Shown here: piece after piece, positions 35,233 to 43,118 of the stretch
Layout of the letters: each line of letters begins with the position of its first letter
Numbering within the stretch: the stretch's first letter is position 1
NCBI RefSeq assembly: GCF_000423865.1
Contig: NZ_AUIU01000011.1
Coordinates: 1 to 64,000, forward strand
Origin: Thermodesulfovibrio thiophilus DSM 17215
GTDB lineage: Bacteria > Nitrospirota > Thermodesulfovibrionia > Thermodesulfovibrionales > Thermodesulfovibrionaceae
DNA length: 64,000 nt
Direction: 5' to 3'
The notes under the pieces: generated by a model
What the model saw: the letters and a program-made list of their open reading frames with translations, nothing else
Databases searched by the model: none
What the model was told of the DNA's origin: nothing
Made by a program: the position numbers and the translations under genes

Positions 35233-36342
35233 ATGAGCATAAATATTGTATGCAAACAATATATCAACGATTTTTTAAAAACTTTTTCCATCCTGATTTG
35301 TTCAATGTCTATTCTTCTTTCAATTGTAGGACTTATAGAAAAAATTGATGATTTTATACCTTATAAACCTCATGCTGTTTTTTTTATTAACTATTCGTTA
35401 TACACTATCCCAAGATATATTTTTTATCTTATTCCTTTTGTTACACTTATAACCTCTCTATTTATATTTTCAATAGGTGTTAGAACCAGAGAGTTCCTGG
35501 TTCTTTCTGCTTCTGGAGGGAGATTACGGATAATTTTAAAGCCTTTTTTAGTGTTAGGTATTTTAATTGCTATTTCTGGATTTATATTTGGAGAGTTTAT
35601 ACAGCCAGCTTTTACAAAAAAGATAACTATCATTATTGAAGAATTAACAGCAGAAGGCAAGAGTTCCATTCAGAAGGATCTTTTTCTTACAACCAGAGAT
35701 GGCACTTTTATAAAGATAGGCACATTTTCACAGGAGGATAACAGAGGAAAAGATGCAAAAATATTTCTTATAAAAAATAATAATTTGATTAAAAGATTAG
35801 ATTGTCAGGAAATAGAAGTCAAAGATAACGAATGGACACTGAAAAATGTTGTTATTTATGATTTTGTTTCAGGAAAGGTTGAGAATGCTCAGTTAATGAA
35901 CTATCCACTTAACTTAAAAATCTCAATTGCTGCATTTAAAGATATCAAAAAAATTGAAGAATTTGGTATATCTGAACTACTTAAACAGAGGAAGGAATTA
36001 AAAAGGGTGGGGCTCAGCAATCCCAAAATTGATACTGATATAAGCGGAAGACTCGCATATAACTTTGTCACATTTTTTATGATGGTGCTCGGAATATCGT
36101 TACCTCTTGGTGCTCATGAAAAATTCAGTTTTCTTTTTTCAAAAACAAAGGGTGGTGCGGGAACTGGTGGTATGATTACTGTTGGTATAGGAATTATGAT
36201 AACAATAATATACTGGCTTGTATATTCATTTTTCATGTTTCTAGGTTATTCAAAAATTTTACCGCCTTTTGTTGCTCCATGGATTACTCCATTAATTTTT
36301 GGAGTAGTTGCTATGAAACTTTATTATTCAATCAGAGAGTGA
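35233..36342 (+). CDS. lptG: LPS export permease LptG
   Basis: The 369-residue second YjgP/YjgQ permease has the same topology, with GVRTREFLVLSASGG in the first cytoplasmic loop and three C-terminal spans. It pairs with LptF. The assignment of F and G follows gene order and is not certain. It has an AGGATG site before the ATG and ends one base from the convergent yraN gene. Confidence 0.88.
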   Translation: MSINIVCKQYINDFLKTFSILICSMSILLSIVGLIEKIDDFIPYKPHAVFFINYSLYTIPRYIFYLIPFVTLITSLFIFSIGVRTREFLVLSASGGRLRIILKPFLVLGILIAISGFIFGEFIQPAFTKKITIIIEELTAEGKSSIQKDLFLTTRDGTFIKIGTFSQEDNRGKDAKIFLIKNNNLIKRLDCQEIEVKDNEWTLKNVVIYDFVSGKVENAQLMNYPLNLKISIAAFKDIKKIEEFGISELLKQRKELKRVGLSNPKIDTDISGRLAYNFVTFFMMVLGISLPLGAHEKFSFLFSKTKGGAGTGGMITVGIGIMITIIYWLVYSFFMFLGYSKILPPFVAPWITPLIFGVVAMKLYYSIRE

Positions 36343-36343
36343 T

Positions 36344-36682
36344 TTAGAAAAAAGCGTTTTCGATGTGTTCAATGCTATTATTTTTAATAGCAATAACATC
36401 GAATCGTATTGGATATTCTTTTTTTAACTTATGGATATAGTATAAAGCCAGTTTCTTAAGCTTTTCCTGCTTTTTAAAATTCACGGCCAACTGAGGTTCA
36501 CCAAATCTGTCAGACATTCTTCTCTTTACTTCTATGATCACGATAAAATCTTTATCCCTTGCAATTATGTCAATCTCGCCAAAAGGAGTACGAAAATTTT
36601 TCTCTAGAATTTCATATCCGTTGCTGACAAGATAATCAACTGCTAATTTTTCTCCTTCTTTGCCTGACTCTATTCTTCCCAT
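36344..36682 (-). CDS. YraN/UPF0102 family nuclease-fold protein
   Basis: This 112-residue protein is typical in length for UPF0102. It shows the PD-(D/E)xK-like core GEIDIIARDKDFIVIIEVK with the preceding Asn-Phe-Arg segment. The family has a restriction-endonuclease-like fold and is thought to act on branched or damaged DNA, but its role is not established. It overlaps the Toprim gene by 13 bases. Confidence 0.88.
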   Translation of the reverse strand: MGRIESGKEGEKLAVDYLVSNGYEILEKNFRTPFGEIDIIARDKDFIVIIEVKRRMSDRFGEPQLAVNFKKQEKLKKLALYYIHKLKKEYPIRFDVIAIKNNSIEHIENAFF

Positions 36683-37158
36683 TCTCTAATATCAAGCGAT
36701 TCACCCGCTATTCTGTAAAATAGTACAGGAATTTCTTCTATTTCTGAGATTTCTTTCTGACATAAAATTTTTAAGAGTTCTCGTATTGGAGCAAAATCCT
36801 CCCACATTCCCTGAAGATTATTCCCAACTTTCATGTAAAGTTCTTCTCCCTTTTCATCCCAGTCAATCAGCAAAATAACTTTCTCAAATCTGCTGGCGAT
36901 GCTTTCTGAAAAATCATATATTGATTTTCCACTGTGAAGTGTTATTATTTCTCCATCAAAACCTATTTGCTTCAATGCATTTTTATCTCTTTTGCCCTCT
37001 ACAATTATTGGAGCAAATTTATTAATCTCATATAAATAGTGGAGGACTTCTTTTATTTTCTCTGCTCTTTCAGAATCTAAAGGAACGAATTCTTTTATGC
37101 TATTTCGTTTTTTATCATGTAGTGACATAGAAAAATCGTTCTCTGAATTGTTCTTCAC
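36670..37158 (-). CDS. Small Toprim-domain protein
   Basis: The 162-residue protein contains a Toprim domain: PIIVEGKRDKNALK with the catalytic Glu at about residue 57 and LLIDWDEKGEEL (DxD-like) about 45 residues later. It resembles stand-alone Toprim proteins related to RNase M5 and small primase-like proteins. The GTG start overlaps the phosphofructokinase gene by 44 bases; an internal ATG at 37128 is an alternative. Neither has a strong ribosome binding site. Confidence 0.78.
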   Translation of the reverse strand: MKNNSENDFSMSLHDKKRNSIKEFVPLDSERAEKIKEVLHYLYEINKFAPIIVEGKRDKNALKQIGFDGEIITLHSGKSIYDFSESIASRFEKVILLIDWDEKGEELYMKVGNNLQGMWEDFAPIRELLKILCQKEISEIEEIPVLFYRIAGESLDIREWEE

Positions 37159-38350
37159 TCATTTTTACCACTTCTGCTAGAGCTCTTGAACGTCCTTCAT
37201 CAAAATCTTCTTTCTCAAGCCTTATCATATATTTTCTTCCAACTTCGTAGTTTTCTGAAGTGATATCAACTTTTCTTATTTTTACCTTTCCGGTTTTATA
37301 ATCTAACAATTCAACAAATGGAATAGGACGTAAATGACCCTCTTCAAATGTAATCATCGCACCTGTTCCACCTCTTAAAAGATAACGAACTGCTCCGTAT
37401 CCAAGATTTCTTGTGTATTCAATATCATAGGGAATTGGGTCTGCAGATCTGAGTTCATAGCCAATATTTTTATCAACAATTGTAGGGTTAATTCCCATTT
37501 CTTCAAGGGATTTTTTAACAAAATTTTTTACTATTCTTCCAAGTTGAATCTCACTTAGTCTTACTCTACCTGTTTCGTCCTTTTTAAGCTGTTCGTATTC
37601 AATGAGTTCATCAGGATCAAACTTTTCTGCCAGTCCCTCTGCTAAAATGGCAACTCCATGATCTCTTCCCATGCTCAACCTTTTTATAATGGCTCCTGTG
37701 AGAATATCAGCAACTTTTTTGAATGAGATTTTTTCTTCCGGAAACTCCTCAGGTATAATTGTAAGTGTAACACCAGCAGCTTTCCCAACCCCAAGAGCTA
37801 AATGTCCTGTATAACGTCCCATAATAGTAAGAAAATACCATCTTCCAGCAACTCTTGCATCTTCCATTATGTTTTTTGCTATTTCAACACCCCAGTGTCT
37901 TGCTGTCTCGTATCCAAAGGTTGATGCACCTCCAGGAAGGGGGATATCATTATCAATGGTTTTTGGAACATGAACAACATTCATATCTCCTCTTGCCTCT
38001 CTTTCTATCCAGTTTGCCATAAAAAGAGTTCCATCTCCCCCAATAGTAATAAGATATTTAATGTCAAGATTTTTAAGCGTTTGCATCAGGACGGAAAATC
38101 TTTCTTTTACCCTTTCAGCATGCTCGCGCGAAGTTCTTAAAATTGAACCACCTTTTGTATGTATTCTTGATACATCATCAACTGTAAGAGGCTCTGCACA
38201 TTTAAGATCCCCATCAAAAAGGGGCTTGAATCCGCCCTTTATTCCAATAACTCTTTTACCCTGATTGATTGCCTCAATTGTTGCAGCGCTTATTGTTCCG
38301 TTTATTCCAGGAGCAGGTCCTCCTCCTACGATTATTCCTACTGTTTCCAT
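37115..38350 (-). CDS. pfkA: 6-phosphofructokinase (PfkA family)
   Basis: The 411-residue protein has the family motifs GGGPAPGINGTI, IGGDGTL and PKTIDNDIPLPGG. The residues equivalent to E. coli 104 and 124 are Gly (GGDG) and Lys (PKTIDND). Gly/Gly is usual for ATP enzymes and Asp/Lys for pyrophosphate enzymes; the Gly/Lys mix is known from some ATP-dependent long forms. Phosphoryl donor is therefore uncertain. A good site (GGAGGAAG) precedes the ATG. It follows the aldolase gene by nine bases, forming a glycolysis pair. Confidence 0.9.
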   Translation of the reverse strand: METVGIIVGGGPAPGINGTISAATIEAINQGKRVIGIKGGFKPLFDGDLKCAEPLTVDDVSRIHTKGGSILRTSREHAERVKERFSVLMQTLKNLDIKYLITIGGDGTLFMANWIEREARGDMNVVHVPKTIDNDIPLPGGASTFGYETARHWGVEIAKNIMEDARVAGRWYFLTIMGRYTGHLALGVGKAAGVTLTIIPEEFPEEKISFKKVADILTGAIIKRLSMGRDHGVAILAEGLAEKFDPDELIEYEQLKKDETGRVRLSEIQLGRIVKNFVKKSLEEMGINPTIVDKNIGYELRSADPIPYDIEYTRNLGYGAVRYLLRGGTGAMITFEEGHLRPIPFVELLDYKTGKVKIRKVDITSENYEVGRKYMIRLEKEDFDEGRSRALAEVVKMSEEQFRERFFYVTT

Positions 38351-38359
38351 GTCTTCCTC

Positions 38360-39703
38360 CTAAAGCTCAATCTTTACTGGAACTTTGACAAGACTGACTG
38401 TTTTTTTAATTATGTCTTTTGTATTAAACACTTTCAGTTTATTAAATAGAAGCTCAAACTTTTGCTCAAGCTCTGTCATTAATGGCTCTTTAACTTCTCT
38501 GGGAAGACTCCACCACTCTTTTTTAAATAGACCGAATCCTTTTTTTCGAGTGCTATATATGAATTGCTCTTCAGTCTGCCCTTCTTTCTGCTCTGAGGCA
38601 AACTGTTTTTTTAAAGCTTCATAAATCATTGTTCTGAATTCTTCTGGAAGATGTTTACTATCATAAATGATATTCTGGAATCCAGTTGCGAGATGGATCT
38701 CTGATGCTCCTATTTCAGGAAATTTGTCAAACGCTTCTTCAGGAAGGGTGCTTGCTCCGTGCTGAACACATCCAGAAAGTCCATATTCTTTACGAACAAG
38801 GTCAGAAAGAATTCTGAGAGTTTCAAAATCTATCTTAACCTGTGCAATACGGCCATCAGGAAGGACTACTCCACCATGTTTTGTTCCTGTCTGAACACTG
38901 AGTTTACTTAAGCCTTTTCCTCCTTTAAATATATCTCTAAATCCATTAAGATATGCCCTTGCTTCATCTGGGGTGGAGTTTTTTCCTCCTATCTCTCCAA
39001 TTTCGCCTCCGATTGAGATTGTAACTCCATGTGGCTCGATTTTTCTTACATATTCAGCAAGAATAGCAGTGTTTTCAAAGTTAGGCCTCTGCTGTTCATA
39101 TACTGTGTCTTTGCTTAGGTCAACAAGTGTAGAGGTGTCAATGTCAATGTTGTAAAACTCAGCTTCAATTGCTTCTTTTATCAAGCTTTTAAGATAGTTT
39201 ATTTCTGCATCCGGGTCCTTTTCAAAATATCTTCTTACGACCTGGAAGTGGTCTCCCTGTATGAAAACCGATCCTTCGAATCCTTCTCTTATTGCAGCAG
39301 CTAAAACACATGCAGAATATTCAAGTGGTCTTTGTTTTGTATAACCAATTTCAGAACGGGCGATCTCAAAAATTAAAGCTCCGACATTTTGAGTCGTAGC
39401 TTTTCTGAAAATTGCTCTTGCAACATCATAGGTTAAACCACGAATATTAATTGCAGGCACTGTGAAACCAGGAAAATTCCTGCCCATCTCTTCGTACAGT
39501 CCATGAATTGAAGCAGGAATAACACCCATTTCTTTCGCCATTTCTTTAATTAATAACAATTGTTTTATTTTTTCTTCTTCATTTTCTTCAAAAACTGCGT
39601 TGAATATAATTTCATCCATTGATTTTCGTGTCAGATCTTTATTTTTAATAGCAATTTTGCCATTCTCAATACTTAAAATCTCTGATAATTTTTTTAATGT
39701 CAT
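38360..39703 (-). CDS. fba: Class II fructose-bisphosphate aldolase, long form
   Basis: The 447-residue protein shows class II aldolase metal sites: QGDHFQV, the Glu in GGEIGEIGG, QTGTKHGG and QHGAS. It is about 100 residues longer than usual class II aldolases because of an N-terminal helical extension and a C-terminal extension. It cleaves or forms fructose-1,6-bisphosphate and pairs with the downstream phosphofructokinase. The site CGGAGG fixes the ATG. The 102 bases to the divergent perR gene hold the promoters of both. Confidence 0.85.
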   Translation of the reverse strand: MTLKKLSEILSIENGKIAIKNKDLTRKSMDEIIFNAVFEENEEEKIKQLLLIKEMAKEMGVIPASIHGLYEEMGRNFPGFTVPAINIRGLTYDVARAIFRKATTQNVGALIFEIARSEIGYTKQRPLEYSACVLAAAIREGFEGSVFIQGDHFQVVRRYFEKDPDAEINYLKSLIKEAIEAEFYNIDIDTSTLVDLSKDTVYEQQRPNFENTAILAEYVRKIEPHGVTISIGGEIGEIGGKNSTPDEARAYLNGFRDIFKGGKGLSKLSVQTGTKHGGVVLPDGRIAQVKIDFETLRILSDLVRKEYGLSGCVQHGASTLPEEAFDKFPEIGASEIHLATGFQNIIYDSKHLPEEFRTMIYEALKKQFASEQKEGQTEEQFIYSTRKKGFGLFKKEWWSLPREVKEPLMTELEQKFELLFNKLKVFNTKDIIKKTVSLVKVPVKIEL

Positions 39704-39766
39704 AATACACCTCCGTAAAAATTTTCTATATTATACCCAATTTAAACTATATAAAATCCACTTGAG

Positions 39767-39796
39767 TTGACAAATGAATTATTTTTTATTTAGAAT
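39767..39796 (+). promoter_or_regulatory. Predicted promoter of the perR-led cluster
   Basis: TTGACA (39767-39772) is followed after 18 bases by TAGAAT (39791-39796). The -10 lies inside the Per box and ends nine bases before the ATG, so the transcript would have a leader of about three bases or none. Confidence 0.55.
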
Positions 39797-39804
39797 TATT
39801 CTAA
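39790..39804. promoter_or_regulatory. Per box operator
   Basis: TTAGAATTATTCTAA is a perfect 7-1-7 palindrome and matches the PerR/Fur-family Per box consensus TTATAATNATTATAA in 13 of 15 positions. It overlaps the -10 element and ends one base before the perR start codon, so it should give tight autorepression. Confidence 0.75.
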
Positions 39805-39805
39805 T

Positions 39806-40324
39806 ATGAAGAGAATAAAATGGACACCACAGAGACTTGCAATTTTAAAATTTCTTGATGGTAATAAAGACCATCCATCAGTAGAAGATATTTATGAAGC
39901 TTTATCAAAAGATTTTCCTACAATGTCTGTAGCGACTGTTTATAATGTTTTAGAGTTTTTAAAAAATACCGGAAGAATAAAAGAAATTTATGTTGATCCC
40001 CAGAAGAGAAGATTTGATCCTGATACAACAACACATCATCATGCCATATGTATAAATTGTAAAAGAGTGTATGATATTTATCAAGATATTGAAATTCCAA
40101 CTTTAAATCAATACCTTCCAGATTTTAAAATTATCGATACTCACATTCAACTACATGTTCTTTGTCCTGCATGTAAGAGCAAGACAGATATTAAATTGGA
40201 TGAAAAAGAGTATCAGTGCACCATATGTGGTTCAATAAGAACAGCTAAGCACAAGCCTCATAAATGTTTTTCCTGTGGTAGCAAGGGTTCTATGCAGGAG
40301 ATCAATCTTACAAACAATAATTAA
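39806..40324 (+). CDS. perR: PerR-type peroxide regulator with C-terminal rubredoxin-like domain
   Basis: The 172-residue protein has a winged-helix and dimerisation core of Fur type (residues 1-130). All five PerR regulatory-metal ligands can be placed: His23, Asp71, His77, His79 and Asp90. The structural zinc site is C82-x2-C85 and C120-x2-C123. Residues 136-172 add a second four-cysteine unit, C138-x2-C141-x12-C154-x2-C157, very like the rubredoxin domain of the rubrerythrin at 42003-42497. It probably senses peroxide and controls this oxidative-stress cluster. It has no Shine-Dalgarno sequence and a Per box directly before the ATG. Confidence 0.88.
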   Translation: MKRIKWTPQRLAILKFLDGNKDHPSVEDIYEALSKDFPTMSVATVYNVLEFLKNTGRIKEIYVDPQKRRFDPDTTTHHHAICINCKRVYDIYQDIEIPTLNQYLPDFKIIDTHIQLHVLCPACKSKTDIKLDEKEYQCTICGSIRTAKHKPHKCFSCGSKGSMQEINLTNNN

Positions 40325-40353
40325 AAAATAATTAAAAAATGAGGAGGTTGATT

Positions 40354-40770
40354 ATGATTAGCAATGAATTAATGGAAAAGCTTCAGAAAGCGATTGCAAG
40401 AGAGCTTCAGGTTAGTATTCAGTATATGTGGCAGCATGTTTTAGCAAAGGGGATTAAAGCTGAGCCTGTCGGTGTATTATTCAGACAGTTTGCAATTAAT
40501 GAGATGTTACATGCCGAAAAAATTGCTGAGAGAATCTCTTTTTATGGAGGAATCCCTACAACTCAACCAGACCCTATTACTTTGGGTAAAAATTTAAAAG
40601 AAATGATTGAAATAGATAAAAAAGCAGAAGAAGAAGCTGTGTCACTTTATAAGCAAATAATAAGACTTGCTGAAAAGGAAGAAGATTTTGTAACAAGAAA
40701 GCTTTTTGAACAGATTCTTGAAGAAGAAGAGGGGCATCTTGATAAATTCAGTTCTCTTCTTGAGGAATAG
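40354..40770 (+). CDS. Ferritin-like/bacterioferritin-type diiron protein
   Basis: The 138-residue four-helix protein has diiron ligands in ARELQ (Glu17), NEMLHAEK (ExxH) and EEEEGH (ExxH), as in bacterioferritins. No clear haem-ligand methionine was placed. It would store iron or detoxify peroxide. The ATG with GAGGAGG is chosen; an in-frame ATG five codons earlier overlaps that site. It lies 29 bases after perR and three bases before fprA. Confidence 0.87.
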   Translation: MISNELMEKLQKAIARELQVSIQYMWQHVLAKGIKAEPVGVLFRQFAINEMLHAEKIAERISFYGGIPTTQPDPITLGKNLKEMIEIDKKAEEEAVSLYKQIIRLAEKEEDFVTRKLFEQILEEEEGHLDKFSSLLEE

Positions 40771-40773
40771 GAA

Positions 40774-41988
40774 ATGAAGTCTGAGGAATTAAAAAGTGGA
40801 ATTTACTGGGTTGGTGCAATAGATTGGGCAATAAGGGATTTTCATGGATATGAAACTCCTCGGGGTACAAGCTATAATAACTACCTGATTGATGATAAAG
40901 AACCAACACTTCTTGATGCTGTTCATCATGACTTCGTTCACATATCTATAGATAATATATCCAGAATTATAAGCCCTGAAAAAATTAAACACATCATTAT
41001 AAATCATATTGAAAATGATCATGCCTCAGGGGTCGAGAAAATTTTAGAGATTGTTCCTGAAGCGAATATTTATATTACAGAACGAGGCAAGAAAGGATTA
41101 AACAGATTCATTGACCTTTCAAAATATAAAGTCAATATTGTTAAATCAGGAGATAAACTTAAAATAGGCCAAAGAACTCTTCTTTTCATTGAAACCCCAA
41201 TGATGCACTGGCCAGATTCAATGTTTACTTATATTCAAGAGGAAAAAGTTCTTATAAGCCAGGATGCCTTTGGCCAGCACATTGCTTCTATTGAAAGATT
41301 TGATGATGAGTTTGCTAAGAATAATTCAATGGAAGATTTAGAGGATGCTGTTATTGATTACTATGCAAACATTCTTATGCCATATGGCAGTGTTATTAAG
41401 GGGAAAGTTGAGGAGATTAAGAAGCTTGGAATTAAGATTAATATGATAGCACCTGACCATGGTGTAATATGGCGTTCTCATATTGATAAAGTATTAAATT
41501 TATATTCAAGCATGGTTGATGCAAAAGCGCAACTCAGCAATGTTATTGTTTATGATACAATGTGGCATAGCACAGAGCAGATGGTTTTTCCGATTGCAAA
41601 AGGTCTTGAAGATGAAGGAGTTCCTGTAAAAATCATCAAACTGAGATCAACCCCCAAAAGTGTTGTTATAAAAGAAATATGGAAAGCAAGGGGAGTGATT
41701 ATTGGTTCTCCAACTCTTAATAATGGATTGTTTCCTTCTGTTGCAGAACTCCTCACATATTTAAAAGGACTTAGGCTTAAGAACAGACTTTTTGGAGCAT
41801 TTGGAAGCTATGGCTGGTCTGGTGAGGCAGTCAAGGAGATGTATGATGTTGCTAAGGCAATGAAACTTGAAACGTTTGAACCAGGCATAAAAGTTTTATA
41901 TAAACCATCTGAGGAGGATCTTGCTAAATGCTATGAGTTTGGAAAAGCCTTTGGGAAGGCATTAAAAGAGTATCATGCAAAAATTTAG
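40774..41988 (+). CDS. fprA: FprA-type flavo-diiron oxygen/NO reductase
   Basis: The 404-residue A-type flavoprotein has an N-terminal beta-lactamase-like diiron domain with H78-x-E80-x-D82-H83, MHWPDSM, QDAFGQH and PDHGVIW. The C-terminal flavodoxin domain (about 255-400) has YDTMWHSTEQM and GSPTLNNG. Such enzymes reduce oxygen to water or NO to N2O with electrons from rubredoxin. No free rubredoxin gene is seen nearby; the rubredoxin-like tails of PerR and rubrerythrin are the only ones. Confidence 0.94.
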   Translation: MKSEELKSGIYWVGAIDWAIRDFHGYETPRGTSYNNYLIDDKEPTLLDAVHHDFVHISIDNISRIISPEKIKHIIINHIENDHASGVEKILEIVPEANIYITERGKKGLNRFIDLSKYKVNIVKSGDKLKIGQRTLLFIETPMMHWPDSMFTYIQEEKVLISQDAFGQHIASIERFDDEFAKNNSMEDLEDAVIDYYANILMPYGSVIKGKVEEIKKLGIKINMIAPDHGVIWRSHIDKVLNLYSSMVDAKAQLSNVIVYDTMWHSTEQMVFPIAKGLEDEGVPVKIIKLRSTPKSVVIKEIWKARGVIIGSPTLNNGLFPSVAELLTYLKGLRLKNRLFGAFGSYGWSGEAVKEMYDVAKAMKLETFEPGIKVLYKPSEEDLAKCYEFGKAFGKALKEYHAKI

Positions 41989-42002
41989 AAGGAGGGATGA
42001 AT

Positions 42003-42497
42003 ATGGAAAAGACACTTAAAAATCTGATGGAAGCATTTGCTGGTGAATCTCAGGCAAACAGGAAATATCTTGCTTTTGCAAGAAAAGCAGAGGAAGAGGG
42101 ATATCCGGGAGTGGCAAAACTTTTTAAAGCTGCTGCTGAAGCTGAAACAGTTCATGCACTTAATCATCTTAAAGCTGCAGGTGGAATAAAAAATACAAAG
42201 GAAAATCTTGAAGCAGCAATCAGTGGTGAAACATATGAATTTGAAAGCATGTATCCCCCTATGATTAAAGATGCAGAAGCGGAAAACGCTATACAGGCTA
42301 AAAGAAGCTTTTCTTATGCTTTTGAGGTCGAAAAGGTTCATGCAGAGCTTTTCAAAAGAGCACTTGAAAGTCTTGACAAAAAATTGAATGCTGACTACTA
42401 TGTATGCCAGGTATGCGGGCATACAGTAGAAGGTGAGCCTCCTGAAAAATGTCCTGTTTGTGGTTCTCTTAAAAAAATGTATAAAAAGATCGATTAA
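42003..42497 (+). CDS. rbr: Rubrerythrin
   Basis: The 164-residue protein has an N-terminal diiron four-helix domain (AFAGESQANRKYL, AEAETVHALNH, FEVEKVHAELF) and a C-terminal rubredoxin domain (YVCQVCGH and EKCPVCGS). It reduces hydrogen peroxide. ATG 42003 is chosen because the site AAGGAGGG abuts the ATG at 41997 with no spacing. It is the last gene before a hairpin. Confidence 0.95.
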   Translation: MEKTLKNLMEAFAGESQANRKYLAFARKAEEEGYPGVAKLFKAAAEAETVHALNHLKAAGGIKNTKENLEAAISGETYEFESMYPPMIKDAEAENAIQAKRSFSYAFEVEKVHAELFKRALESLDKKLNADYYVCQVCGHTVEGEPPEKCPVCGSLKKMYKKID

Positions 42498-42505
42498 AAC
42501 TAATA

Positions 42506-42534
42506 AATGCTCCTCCGAAACAAGGAGGAGCATT
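42506..42534 (+). terminator. Hairpin after rubrerythrin
   Basis: AATGCTCCTCC and GGAGGAGCATT form an 11-bp stem with a 7-base loop, eight bases after the rbr stop and eight bases before the next ATG. No U tract follows. It may attenuate rather than end transcription, and its right arm (GGAGGAG) could hide or provide a ribosome binding site for the next gene. Confidence 0.55.
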
Positions 42535-42542
42535 AATAAAAA

Positions 42543-43118
42543 ATGAGAATTCTTGCGATATCAGGATCACCAAGAAAAGGAAACTCAGAGATACTTCTTA
42601 CAAAAGCTTTAGAATTATGTCAGCAATATAATCATCAAATATCCTTTATCAAAGCCTCAGATTTGAATATTTCAGGCTGTACAGAATGTGATGGATGTAG
42701 ATGTACAGGAGAGTGCATTATCAGGGATGATATGGATGAAGTTTATACTCTTATAAAACAGACTCACAGGATTATAATAGCATCTCCTATTTTCTTTTTT
42801 GGTATTTCCGGACAGTTAAAACTCTTGATAGATAGATGTCAATGTTTCTGGTATGCTAAATATATGCTTAAAAAACCTATTCCTGATAAAGGATTTAAAA
42901 GAAAAGCCCTGCTTATACTTGTTGGAGGAATGAAAAAAGGACAAATCGGGGTTGAATGCTCAGAAGCAACTATAAAAGCATTCTTAAGAACAATCAATGT
43001 TAAGGAACATGATATGCTTTCATATTTGGGATTTGATGAAGCAGGATCTATTTTAAAACATCCTTCAGCAATGAATGATGTAATTAGAGCTACCAGGCAA
43101 CTTTTAAGCCATGATTGA
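42543..43118 (+). CDS. Iron-sulfur flavoprotein (Isf-like NADPH-dependent FMN reductase family)
   Basis: The 191-residue protein has the flavodoxin-like FMN site GSPRKGNSE near the N-terminus and a compact C-x2-C-x2-C-x5-C motif (CTECDGCRCTGEC). That motif is typical of the Isf proteins of methanogens and clostridia, which transfer electrons and can reduce oxygen or peroxide. The only ribosome binding candidate is the GGAGGAG in the right arm of the hairpin just upstream. Its 3' end overlaps the radical SAM gene by eight bases. Confidence 0.82.
   Translation: MRILAISGSPRKGNSEILLTKALELCQQYNHQISFIKASDLNISGCTECDGCRCTGECIIRDDMDEVYTLIKQTHRIIIASPIFFFGISGQLKLLIDRCQCFWYAKYMLKKPIPDKGFKRKALLILVGGMKKGQIGVECSEATIKAFLRTINVKEHDMLSYLGFDEAGSILKHPSAMNDVIRATRQLLSHD

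Noticed and set aside
42000-42533. 182-codon minus-strand frame opposite rubrerythrin
   Set aside because: Its Phe/Cys-rich composition is what the complement of the rubrerythrin codons gives. Rubrerythrin motifs on the plus strand are complete.
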